A DNA stretch of 21,701 bases from Candidatus Omnitrophota bacterium (lineage in GTDB: Bacteria > Omnitrophota > Gorgyraeia > Zapsychrales > Zapsychraceae), in the NCBI GenBank assembly GCA_018062515.1, contig JAGOSC010000046.1, positions 1-21,701 of the forward strand. The letters are read 5' to 3'. Below are positions 15,160 to 21,701 of the stretch, piece by piece. Made by a program: the position numbers and the translations under genes. How positions within the stretch are numbered: position 1 is the first letter of the stretch; the number at the start of each line of letters is the position of its first letter. The notes below the pieces were generated by a model. It saw only the letters and a program-made list of their open reading frames with translations. It did not search any database and was not told the DNA's origin.

Positions 15160-16281
15160 TTATTTTTCAAACCTTTGTAAAAAATGTGAAACTAATTTGG
15201 ATTGATTTTCTACTTCCACCAAAAACGCGTCGTGGCCATAACTCGATTCAATCAATATCGCCGATACGTCGAGGTCATTGGCTTTCAGAGCTTTCACCAT
15301 TTGTTTAGATTGATACGGTGGATATAACCAATCTGAACTAAATGAAATAACCAAAAACGGACACTTAGCCGGTTTAAACGCCGATGTAATATCACCCGTT
15401 TCTTCGGTGATATCAAAATAATCCAAAGCCTTGGAAAGATATAAATAGGAATTCGCGTCAAAACGTTGGACAAAACTTTCACTACGGTATTTTAAATAAC
15501 TTTCCACTTCAAAATCCGTCGAGAAATCGTATCCAAGCCGTTCTTTTTTCATAAGCTTTCGACCGAATTTTTCGTCCATGGACTTCTCGCTCATGTATGT
15601 GATATGTCCGATCATACGCGCAACAGCCATGCCGCGGACGGGAATATTTTTTCCATAATAATTTCCATTTTCCCAGTCGGGATCGCTCATGATTGATTGA
15701 CGCGCAACTTCATGTAAAGCAATTTGCTGGGCGGTGTGCCTCGTATTGGTAGCAATCGCAATACAAGATTCGATAGAATCAGGAAACATAATCGACCATT
15801 TAAGGGCGAGCAATCCTCCCATCGATCCACCAGCGATACTCAACAACTTTTTAATTCCTAAATGATCAATCAATTGCTTTTGGACCACACACATATCTTC
15901 GATGGTGACGACAGGAAAACTTAATCCGTATGGACGTCCGTTTTTTGGATTCGTCGACGCTGGGCCGGTGCTTCCCTTACATCCACCGATCACATTCGCG
16001 CAAATAACAAAAAATTTATCCGTATCAAAAGCCTTACCTGGACCAATCATCGTGTCCCACCAGCCGGGTTTATCGTCACCAGCATGATAACCCGCCGCGT
16101 GAGCATCGGAAGTTAATGAATGGAAGGTCAAAATGGCATTACTTTTCTGTGCGTTCAGTGTCCCGTAGGTTTCATACGCAACCGTAATAGGCCCAAGAGT
16201 TTCTCCGCTTTTAAGCTTGAGTTCATTCGGCAACTCATAAAAAGTCACAAATTTTGTTTCGACAATTCCAAGATCAGGCAT
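15160..16281 (-). CDS. metX: MetX, homoserine O-acyltransferase
   Basis: 373-residue alpha/beta hydrolase fold enzyme that acylates homoserine at the start of methionine synthesis. The catalytic triad is visible: nucleophile Ser153 in GGSMGG, Asp317 in SSDWLYPP and His350 in SYGHDAF. TFHSLTSDAH, GGCKGSTGP and the lid region RGMAVARMIGHITYMSE are also typical. Whether acetyl-CoA or succinyl-CoA is used cannot be told safely from sequence alone. The start ATG has no ribosome site; an array of 7-bp repeats begins six bases upstream where it should be. metW follows at once. Confidence 0.94.
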   Translation of the reverse strand: MPDLGIVETKFVTFYELPNELKLKSGETLGPITVAYETYGTLNAQKSNAILTFHSLTSDAHAAGYHAGDDKPGWWDTMIGPGKAFDTDKFFVICANVIGGCKGSTGPASTNPKNGRPYGLSFPVVTIEDMCVVQKQLIDHLGIKKLLSIAGGSMGGLLALKWSIMFPDSIESCIAIATNTRHTAQQIALHEVARQSIMSDPDWENGNYYGKNIPVRGMAVARMIGHITYMSEKSMDEKFGRKLMKKERLGYDFSTDFEVESYLKYRSESFVQRFDANSYLYLSKALDYFDITEETGDITSAFKPAKCPFLVISFSSDWLYPPYQSKQMVKALKANDLDVSAILIESSYGHDAFLVEVENQSKLVSHFLQRFEK

Positions 16282-16286
16282 AATGA

Positions 16287-16321
16287 AGTTTAAAGTTTAA
16301 GGCTTAAGGTTTCAGGTTAGA
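16287..16321 (+). repeat. heptad array of a second type, just upstream of metX
   Basis: Five 7-bp units AGTTTAA, AGTTTAA, GGCTTAA, GGTTTCA, GGTTAGA in exact register. The consensus RGTTTAA differs from the GTGRTAA arrays but has the same period. It occupies the metX 5' leader and leaves no Shine-Dalgarno sequence. Confidence 0.8.
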
Positions 16322-16381
16322 AATATTAAGAATGTTATCACAGGCGGGTGGGTGTGTAAAGCTTGGAGTTAGCGTTTATTA

Positions 16382-16448
16382 GTGGTAAGTGGTATGTGAT
16401 AAGTGGTAAGCGCCGAGTGACCGGTCGTGATTACAGATCACTTATTAC
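16382..16448. repeat. heptad array between metX and nadA, without a gene
   Basis: Plus-oriented units GTGGTAA, GTGGTAT, GTGATAA, GTGGTAA (16382-16409), a diverged GCGCCGA and GTGACCG, then minus-oriented AGATCAC and TTATTAC (16435-16448). The last unit overlaps the first base of the nadA stop codon, the same register as at metW. It looks like an array pair without, or having lost, an intervening gene. Confidence 0.8.
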
Positions 16449-17485
16449 TATTCCTCATTATACTTAAACATCGCCTCAATACAGGCGCGGGCACGGTCCA
16501 TGATGGCGGGATCGATTTTCACGTGATCACGTTCGGTAGGCGCGGTGAGAACACGTTTAATATCTTGAAGTGTATTGGATTTCATATATCGGCATAATGT
16601 GCAGGAACCGACAATTCTTTTCTGAGGAAGTTCGACTTGTAAACGTCCCGCCAAACCGCATTCCGTTAGCAACATGAATTCTTTATCTTTAGATTTTTTC
16701 ATGTAATCAAACAGTTCCGACGTGCTGCCGACAAAATCAGAATTTTTGACTACTTCCGCATTACATTCCGGATGGCTGATAATTTTGGCCTTTGGATATT
16801 CCGTCTTGACCTTAAAAATTTGATCAGCGCTGTACTCTTCATGGACATAACAAGTGCCGTGATAATATTTGATATCTTTTTTAATCCAGCGTTTGGCGAG
16901 TTCATTTCTCAAATTAATTCCCATCAATTTATCAGGGAGAAAATAAATTTTGTCATTCGGAATATTGATACAGATTTTATAAACATTCGACGATGTGACG
17001 CAGACATCGCATTCCGCTTTGACTGCTGCCGTCGTATTGATATAACAAACAAACGTATAATCAGGATACTGTTTTCTTAATTTACGGACTTCCTCGGCGG
17101 TAATCGAATCCGCTAATGTACAACCATCTTCCAATCCTGGAATAAGAACGTCTTTTTCCGGATTAAGAATCTTAGCGGTATCGCCCATAAAACGAACCGC
17201 CGCAAAGACAATCGTCGACGCTGTTGTTTCCATCGCATTCTTACTTAAGGCATACGAATCTCCGACGTAATCAGAGACTCCGTAAATAATTTCCGGTGTG
17301 ACATAAGCGTGCGCGAGTATGCAAGCATTGCGTTGTTTCTTTAGAAAATTGATTTCATTGATGAGCGGAACTATCTCATTACATTTTTGCAGAGAATATT
17401 GGCAAACCTGCCCACCGATGTGGACATCCTTTAATAGATCATATAATTCATCGGCAGTCATGGCCTTTTCCCGACCTAATAACAT
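16448..17485 (-). CDS. nadA: quinolinate synthase
   Basis: NadA condenses iminoaspartate with DHAP to quinolinate, the precursor of NAD, using a [4Fe-4S] cluster. The 345 residues show AHAYVTPEI, VGDSYALS, VRFMGDTAKILNPEKDVLIP, Cys122 in GCTLADS, Cys212 in HGTCYVHEE, SHPECNAEV, TECGL, and the late cysteines C295/C298 in GSCTLCRYMK; three of these bind the cluster. ATG 17485 is favoured by AGGTGG four bases upstream and overlaps the miaB stop by 10 bp. An internal ATG at 17461 is a weaker alternative. No nadB or nadC is in the window. Confidence 0.96.
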   Translation of the reverse strand: MLLGREKAMTADELYDLLKDVHIGGQVCQYSLQKCNEIVPLINEINFLKKQRNACILAHAYVTPEIIYGVSDYVGDSYALSKNAMETTASTIVFAAVRFMGDTAKILNPEKDVLIPGLEDGCTLADSITAEEVRKLRKQYPDYTFVCYINTTAAVKAECDVCVTSSNVYKICINIPNDKIYFLPDKLMGINLRNELAKRWIKKDIKYYHGTCYVHEEYSADQIFKVKTEYPKAKIISHPECNAEVVKNSDFVGSTSELFDYMKKSKDKEFMLLTECGLAGRLQVELPQKRIVGSCTLCRYMKSNTLQDIKRVLTAPTERDHVKIDPAIMDRARACIEAMFKYNEE

Positions 17486-18930
17486 GCGGCCACCTTTCCC
17501 CTTAATACATTTGGGCTGGCTCCGGTAATCTCGACGTGAACAAGGTCACCGGCTTTATATTGTCCTGTTTTGGCAATAATCACGGTCTTATTACTATCGG
17601 ATTTACCAAAATAAGCATCTTTAGTTTTATTGGCTTCCTCAGCTTCAATCATCACCGGTTCGATACGGCCAATATGTTCTTGATATTTTTTATACGAAAT
17701 TTCTTTTTGTAATTCATTTAGATTAACGATGCGCTCGGTTTTAATAAAATCCGGCACATCATCTTTGAATTTACGTGAAGCAATGGTTTGTTTGCGTTCC
17801 GAATATTTAAACATGAACGCTGAATCGAATTCAACATGTTTCATCAGATTATATGTGTCTTGATAATCCTGGTCTGTTTCCGTCGAGAAACCAACAATGA
17901 CATCGGTTGAAAACGCCACGCCGGGAATGCGATGACGGATTTTATCGACCAATTTCATAAATTCATCCCGCGTGTACGTACGGTTCATCAAATCTAAAAT
18001 ACGGTCACTGCCGGATTGCAAAGGTAAATGGACTTGTTTACAAATTTTGGGATTATTGGCCATCACGTCGAGGAATTTATCGGGATAATCTTTAGGATGC
18101 GGTGATGAGAAACGGATGCGTTCAATGCCTTTGACTTTCGATACAGCCTCCATCAAATCAGCAAAATCATATTCTTCGTGACGATATGAGTTTACATTTT
18201 GGCCTAACAAAGTGATTTGTTTAACACCGTCGTCGGCCAAGCGTCTGGCTTCTTCGACGACATTATCTAATGATCGGCTGCGTTCTCGTCCACGTGTATA
18301 CGGAACCACACAAAATGTACAAAAGTTATTACATCCGCGCATAACAGCAATCCAGGCATTAACCCCTTTTTCTCTTTGCGGATACACGTCGCTGTACGTT
18401 TCAAATTCGGACAATGTGACATCAAAAGGCTTATCCGTACGGGCGGGTTTTAAACCCGCCCCTACTGTTGCAACATCATCGACAAATGATTCAGCAATCA
18501 ATTGCGGTAAACGTTTATAGGAATCGGGTCCGGCGATAAAATCGATATTAATATTACGGTTTTCCAATAATTCCGTTCGTAAATTAGTGGCCATACAGCC
18601 GAGAATACCAATCTTGAAAGGTTTATCGAGTGTTTTGGGTTCGTTGGGTTGGTTGAGTTTTTTGAAATGTTCTTCGCGTTTATGTTTGATCTCATGAATA
18701 CGTCCATAAATCTTGCGATGGGCGTGTTCCCGAATAGCACACGTATTGAGCATAATCACATCAGCCTCGATCTCACTCTGCGTGAAAGAATAATTCTCTT
18801 TCGCGAGAATTGCCTTAACGAGTTCAGTATCATACTCGTTCATTTGACACCCGTAGGTCTCCAAAAAGACTGCACGCTTTTTGGGGGCCTTTCGGGTTGT
18901 ATCATCGATTTTTTCGTCTTCTTTAAGCAT
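17476..18930 (-). CDS. miaB: MiaB, tRNA-2-methylthio-N6-isopentenyladenosine37 synthase
   Basis: MiaB methylthiolates i6A37 of tRNAs with two [4Fe-4S] clusters. The 484 residues show the UPF0004 domain (C28 in ETYGCQMNEYD, C64 in LNTCAIRE, C112 in ILGCMA), the radical SAM motif C200-x3-C204-x2-C207 in RGCNNFCTFC, and a C-terminal TRAM domain. Two insertions are visible: residues 91-102, encoded by four 9-bp repeats, and residues 156-165 (VGAGLKPART), encoded by a 29-bp palindrome; both fall in loops and keep the frame. The start at 18930 has a strong AAGGA site five bases upstream that lies inside the recombinase coding region. The N-terminal 91 bp overlap the recombinase out of frame. Confidence 0.96.
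   Translation of the reverse strand: MLKEDEKIDDTTRKAPKKRAVFLETYGCQMNEYDTELVKAILAKENYSFTQSEIEADVIMLNTCAIREHAHRKIYGRIHEIKHKREEHFKKLNQPNEPKTLDKPFKIGILGCMATNLRTELLENRNINIDFIAGPDSYKRLPQLIAESFVDDVATVGAGLKPARTDKPFDVTLSEFETYSDVYPQREKGVNAWIAVMRGCNNFCTFCVVPYTRGRERSRSLDNVVEEARRLADDGVKQITLLGQNVNSYRHEEYDFADLMEAVSKVKGIERIRFSSPHPKDYPDKFLDVMANNPKICKQVHLPLQSGSDRILDLMNRTYTRDEFMKLVDKIRHRIPGVAFSTDVIVGFSTETDQDYQDTYNLMKHVEFDSAFMFKYSERKQTIASRKFKDDVPDFIKTERIVNLNELQKEISYKKYQEHIGRIEPVMIEAEEANKTKDAYFGKSDSNKTVIIAKTGQYKAGDLVHVEITGASPNVLRGKVAACY
18437..18465. repeat. REP-like palindrome inserted in frame in miaB
   Basis: A 29-bp near-perfect palindrome: two 14-bp arms (GTACGGGCGGGTTT and its complement with one mismatch) around a single T. 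It is much richer in G+C than the gene around it. It encodes VGAGLKPART at MiaB residues 156-165, in the variable linker just before the radical SAM domain. Similar GxKPA-coding palindromes are known as dispersed repeats in other bacterial genomes. Confidence 0.85.
18625..18660 (-). repeat. in-frame nonanucleotide repeat in miaB
   Basis: Four 9-bp units; on the minus strand AAACTCAAC, CAACCCAAC, GAACCCAAA, ACACTCGAT. They encode the tripeptides KLN, QPN, EPK, TLD (residues 91-102) in the linker between the second and third N-terminal cysteines. A 9-bp period preserves the reading frame. Confidence 0.7.
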
Positions 18931-20519
18931 TTTAATCCTTCTTCATAACAGAATTTCCAAGGCTGATTAATTTCAACTTTTACTATTTCTTGATTCTGGA
19001 CATATATGCTATTAAAAATAATTCGCATAAATGTTTTTAAAGCATAGTCGATATTCTCTTGGGGTGGCGTTGTTGGGAATTTATTTAGAGTAGTTAAAAA
19101 ATCTTGCGTTTCCTTCAAGATATCAAATTTATTTCTTTTTTGTAAAATTTTAAGATGAATGTTTTTTATTTCTGATTTTAATCTTTTTTGCTCCATAAAA
19201 AGGAGGCCAGATTTCTCTTTGTAGAGATCCACGTTCATCAAGTCTTCAGAGTATACCTCATAAATACCTCTTTGTTTCTCAAGATTTTTGGCCAAAAGCC
19301 TTTCGTTCTCTTCTAATTGCTCTACATAACATTCTTCCGGCTCTTCTACCGAACATTTAATTATATCGCCTAACTCTTCCAGTAAATGTATATTCTGGCA
19401 GATTACGTCAATTATTTCCCACACTTGCTGATTAACTGATTCTTCCGTAATAGCTTTATTCGTGCATTTGTAATATGGGGTTCCGTGAGATGCGCAATAG
19501 TACCATGGTTTTTTCTTGTTTTTTAGTCTGTTGGTCGTGACCATCTTACCGCGATAGGGTCTTCCGCATTCATTGCATTTTAAAACGCCCGATAAATGAT
19601 ATATATTGTTTCTAAATCGGACGACGCCATTTCGTCGATTGCGTTCTAATAATCTTTGAACTTGATCAAATTCTTTTTGCGTAATTAATGGTTCATGCGC
19701 ATTTGGGACTTCGATAATTTTCGATTTCTCGTTGGGAATAGATTTATAGCCTTTGCCGTGTCCATCTTTTGTTTTTTCTTTCATTGCATAGCGTCTTTTA
19801 TTCCAAACAAGCGTTCCGAGATATACTTTATTCTTCAGCACGTCACTAATAAACTTAGTATAAAATTTACCGCCATTTCTTGAAGGGACACCAAGATTAT
19901 AATAATGAGCCGCTATTTGAGTGGTGCTTCTCCCATTTAAGTACATTGTAAAAATTTCTTTTACCATTTTGGATTCATCCGCATGTGGTTCCAATTTTTT
20001 TGTTTCTTTATTGTGTATATAACCGAGCGGTGTGTAACGTGCTCCTTGCCAATGGCCTTTTTTAACACCCTCAACCATTCCAGGGAATACTCTTTCAATC
20101 AGTCGATTCCGTTCGAACTCAGCGTAACTACCCAACATTTGTATTGCTAATTTTCCAGCACTCGAGGTGGTGTCAAAAGGTTCCGTCGCGGATTTAAATC
20201 CAATTCCTAAAGATTGAAGTTCTTCGAGAAATGATAATAATTCTCGGAGATTTCGGCTTAATCGGTCTTGTTTATATACGATAAGCAAATCAAATTTTTT
20301 GTTTCTTGCATCAGTTAAAAGGCGCTGAAAGGCGGGTCGATCCATATTGTAACCGGAATAACCATCATCTTGATAAACATCCGCGTCATGAATACTACAA
20401 AAGTTTTTCCAATCTAAATTTTTTATATATTGCAGAAGATAGTTTTTTTGTACTGTAAGGGAAAACCCTTCTCTGGCTTGATCTTCAGTACTTACCCTAG
20501 TGTATAACGCAACTTTCAT
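18840..20519 (-). CDS. large serine recombinase (site-specific integrase)
   Basis: 559-residue large serine integrase. The N-terminal resolvase domain (1-150) has catalytic Ser10 in YTRVST, DDGYSGYNMDRPAFQ, and the arginine motif DRLSRNLREL. A recombinase domain (about 155-260) follows, then a zinc ribbon with C315-x2-C318...C342...C352, and a long coiled coil (about 395-470). The reading frame runs 91 bp into miaB, so the last roughly 30 residues (from about residue 530) are miaB DNA read in another frame; the native end is probably near FCYEEGL. Such enzymes insert or excise mobile elements between attP and attB, and their gene often lies next to one attachment site. A ribosome site AGGAG lies 13 bases before the ATG. 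Confidence 0.95.
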   Translation of the reverse strand: MKVALYTRVSTEDQAREGFSLTVQKNYLLQYIKNLDWKNFCSIHDADVYQDDGYSGYNMDRPAFQRLLTDARNKKFDLLIVYKQDRLSRNLRELLSFLEELQSLGIGFKSATEPFDTTSSAGKLAIQMLGSYAEFERNRLIERVFPGMVEGVKKGHWQGARYTPLGYIHNKETKKLEPHADESKMVKEIFTMYLNGRSTTQIAAHYYNLGVPSRNGGKFYTKFISDVLKNKVYLGTLVWNKRRYAMKEKTKDGHGKGYKSIPNEKSKIIEVPNAHEPLITQKEFDQVQRLLERNRRNGVVRFRNNIYHLSGVLKCNECGRPYRGKMVTTNRLKNKKKPWYYCASHGTPYYKCTNKAITEESVNQQVWEIIDVICQNIHLLEELGDIIKCSVEEPEECYVEQLEENERLLAKNLEKQRGIYEVYSEDLMNVDLYKEKSGLLFMEQKRLKSEIKNIHLKILQKRNKFDILKETQDFLTTLNKFPTTPPQENIDYALKTFMRIIFNSIYVQNQEIVKVEINQPWKFCYEEGLKCLKKTKKSMIQPERPPKSVQSFWRPTGVK

Positions 20520-20528
20520 ACTGAGATA

Positions 20529-20705
20529 TTAACTCCTAATTGTTTCATGCCATTTTCGGATGTCAGAAATGCACTTCTCCGTAAAAATGGGCCAATCTTT
20601 ATAATCTCGCTTAGGTTTAACCCAGCCTTTGCGCACCCAGTTTATCATAGTCTGGCGATGCACACCTAAAATCTTTGCCGCTTCTGTCATGGTATACGTT
20701 TTCAT
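20529..20705 (-). CDS. MerR/excisionase-type helix-turn-helix protein
   Basis: 58-residue DNA-binding protein with a MerR-like helix-turn-helix: MTEAAKILGVHRQTMINWVRKGWVKP. Basic and tryptophan-rich, without an effector domain, so it resembles recombination directionality factors and small HTH adaptors found beside serine integrases. ATG 20705 is chosen because AGGAGAGG stands directly upstream; an in-frame ATG at 20756 would add 17 residues and lacks such a site. It ends nine bases before the recombinase start codon. Control of excision or of the recombinase promoter is the likely role (inference). Confidence 0.85.
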   Translation of the reverse strand: MKTYTMTEAAKILGVHRQTMINWVRKGWVKPKRDYKDWPIFTEKCISDIRKWHETIRS

Positions 20706-20756
20706 TACCTCTCCTGACTGAAACGGTATTTTACTTAAATATACATCATTATACAA

Positions 20757-20957
20757 CTAATTTTTTCTGGATCGATTGTTGAATGGTTTGTTCGCACAAG
20801 TATAGTTTTCTAAAAACAATTTTGCTAAAACATTAATTCCTTTGTAAAAAGAATTTTCTGCCTCTTCAAGGACTACACCGTTAATTCCTTGTTTTTCGAG
20901 TTCAATTTTCAAAGCGCTCCACCCTTTTTGTTCTAGTTTTTTACTTAACTTTATCAT
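20757..20957 (-). CDS. hypothetical protein, 66 residues
   Basis: No recognised family. Mostly helical by composition: a lysine-rich N-terminus (KLSKKLEQKGWSALKIELEK), a central amphipathic part (VVLEEAENSFYKGINVLAKLFLE), and a basic tail. No signal peptide or membrane segment. It starts three bases after the previous ORF stop, with GGTGGTG about nine bases upstream, so it is probably translated with its neighbour. Its position between the HTH gene and another unknown ORF suggests an element-specific function. Confidence 0.6.
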   Translation of the reverse strand: MIKLSKKLEQKGWSALKIELEKQGINGVVLEEAENSFYKGINVLAKLFLENYTCANKPFNNRSRKN

Positions 20958-20960
20958 TCA

Positions 20961-21179
20961 TTAAACACCACCCCCCTTGCGAGTTTCAGTTCCTGCCGGC
21001 CCATGCCTTTCCAGAAGTTGACGCACCTTTCCTTCAGCTCCGCTTTTCCCAAGTTCATCTAAAATTAATTTTCGTAATGCTCTAAATTGATGAGGTGAAA
21101 CAGATGATTCGACGTAAAGCAAAATTTTATTTTTAGACTCGTCATAGATTTCAAACATTTTTTCAACATTAAAATCCAT
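20961..21179 (-). CDS. hypothetical protein, 72 residues, first gene of the recombinase block
   Basis: No recognised family. The first 50 residues look folded and helical (acidic start, then PHQFRALRKLILDELGKSG), while the C-terminal RHGPAGTETRKGGGV is flexible and Gly-rich. No membrane or signal segment. It is the first gene of the minus-strand block, with the palindromic region 21345-21493 upstream as its likely control region. Only a weak GAG ribosome site precedes the ATG. Confidence 0.55.
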   Translation of the reverse strand: MDFNVEKMFEIYDESKNKILLYVESSVSPHQFRALRKLILDELGKSGAEGKVRQLLERHGPAGTETRKGGGV

Positions 21180-21344
21180 TTTTAACTCAAATGTATGGTT
21201 GTTGTATTTGTAATTTTTTATGGGAGGATTTTCGACATTTTCTTTAATTACTTAAAGATGTTTACGAAAATGGATGCAAAAATATGATTTATTTGCAGTG
21301 CCCTACCCATAAAATTTCCCTGGCTGGAGTCTTATTCGGAGGTA

Positions 21345-21416
21345 GATAAATCAAAACAGGAAGGTAAAATTAGAGCTTAAAGAGAGGGATCTTTAAGTAA
21401 GTCAATTTGATTTATC
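21345..21416. repeat. nested inverted repeats: 11-bp outer arms and an 8-bp inner hairpin
   Basis: Outer arms GATAAATCAAA (21345-21355) and TTTGATTTATC (21406-21416) are exact reverse complements. Inside them CTTAAAGA (21376-21383) and TCTTTAAG (21390-21397) form a perfect 8-bp stem with loop GAGGGA. There is no T-run right after either stem, so this is not a standard terminator. It could be a protein-binding region or a structured RNA. Confidence 0.7.
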
Positions 21417-21462
21417 ATCGAACTATAAAAAAAATATATCACATAAATTTACTTTGTCAAGA

Positions 21463-21493
21463 CGATAATTTGATTATTAATCAAATATTATCG
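21463..21493. repeat. AT-rich palindrome sharing the AATCAAA motif
   Basis: TTTGATT (21469-21475) and AATCAAA (21479-21485) form a stem around three bases, extended outward by CGATAA and TTATCG with a 2-base bulge. The AATCAAA/TTTGATT word is the same as in the outer arms at 21345-21416, giving four copies within 150 bp. Candidate operator or integrase/excisionase arm sites. Confidence 0.6.
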
Positions 21494-21701
21494 AAAATTA
21501 CTTCAAATATGAAAAATGATTGACTCTGGAAAACACTTAAACTTTAGACCATTTCAACCTAAACCCACCCTTCCAAACCCTTAACCATACCCAAATCACT
21601 TTTCTAAAACTAAAAAAAAATAAAAAACAATACTCTCTCTCATTTAATTATGATCCTAAGTCTCCCGATCAAAGCGGGGCCTGGCCAAGACTACTGTCCC
21701 C

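Larger units (their letters stand above)
18931..21179 (-). mobile_element. probable small integrative element carrying the serine recombinase
   Basis: The recombinase, an excisionase-like HTH protein and two unknown small ORFs are packed on one strand with gaps of 3 to 51 bp, unlike the housekeeping genes around them. One end apparently abuts the 5' end of miaB, since the recombinase frame continues into it. The other boundary is not defined; it may lie in the repeat-rich 21180-21701 region or beyond the window. No duplicated att core could be found by eye. Confidence 0.55.
21180..21701. other. gene-free region upstream of the recombinase block
   Basis: No open frame of convincing length or family is visible on either strand. 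The stretch holds a nested pair of inverted repeats (21345-21416), a further palindrome (21463-21493), and a 104-base G-free tract (21548-21651). The last 45 bases are clearly richer in G+C. It must contain the promoter of the minus-strand block and may contain an attachment site. Confidence 0.6.

Noticed and set aside
16282..16447. SAM riboswitch upstream of metX
   Set aside because: The leader is mostly heptad repeats and shows no recognisable SAM-riboswitch core or terminator.
21376..21397. Rho-independent terminator
   Set aside because: The perfect 8-bp stem is AT-rich and is not followed by a T-run on either strand.
21656..21701. 3' end of a minus-strand gene (GTVVLARPRFDRET then TAG)
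   Set aside because: Only 14 codons are visible and they match nothing I recognise; it may be chance in the GC-rich end.

Overview
The window is an AT-rich bacterial chromosome segment with short intergenic gaps and many overlapping or abutting genes. It carries core anabolic genes (IspH, MurB, MetX/MetW, NadA, MiaB, a full SUF iron-sulfur system and molybdenum-cofactor genes), so it comes from a self-sufficient bacterium with peptidoglycan and the MEP isoprenoid route. A free-living diderm of the Omnitrophota/Elusimicrobiota kind would fit the style (four-helix-bundle cassette with heptanucleotide repeats, GxKPAR-type palindrome inside a gene). That assignment is a guess from pattern, not a demonstrated placement.

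Layout. (1) 1-3599, plus strand, one tight operon: the 3' part of ispH, a small 2Fe-2S ferredoxin, a three-domain MoaE-MoeB-rhodanese fusion, and murB. (2) 3602-4513, minus: a secreted coiled-coil protein of unknown function, convergent with murB. (3) 4633-12434, minus: a long iron-sulfur operon read from right to left: nfu, pterin carbinolamine dehydratase-like gene, Rrf2 regulator, sufB, sufC, sufD, sufS, sufU, moaA. Most junctions overlap or are only a few bases apart; the largest gap (sufB-sufC) holds an inverted heptad-repeat array. (4) 12572-14105: an L-2-hydroxyglutarate oxidase-like flavoprotein (minus) divergent from a double CDGSH iron-sulfur protein (plus). (5) 14106-14574: a cassette made of a four-helix-bundle (S23-type) gene bracketed by inverted arrays of 7-bp repeats. 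(6) 14574-18930, minus: metX-metW, nadA and miaB. The metX-nadA gap holds two further heptad arrays, and miaB carries two short in-frame repeat insertions. (7) 18840-21179, minus: a large serine recombinase whose 3' end runs 91 bp into miaB out of frame, a MerR/excisionase-type HTH protein and two unknown small ORFs, which look like an integrated mobile element. (8) 21180-21701: no convincing gene, but several strong inverted repeats and a 104-base tract without G.

Functional theme. Nearly everything between the two ends makes or uses iron-sulfur clusters or sulfur carriers. SUF proteins build clusters; IspH, MoaA, NadA, MiaB, ferredoxin and CDGSH proteins use them; MoaA and MoaE-MoeB-rhodanese make molybdopterin; MetX/MetW feed sulfur amino-acid and SAM supply. 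The Rrf2 regulator inside the suf operon probably senses cluster status.

The most unusual items are the dispersed heptanucleotide arrays (one pair flanking a protein gene), the MoaE-MoeB-rhodanese fusion, the cysteine-rich SufU active site, the repeat insertions in miaB, and the integrase/miaB overlap.
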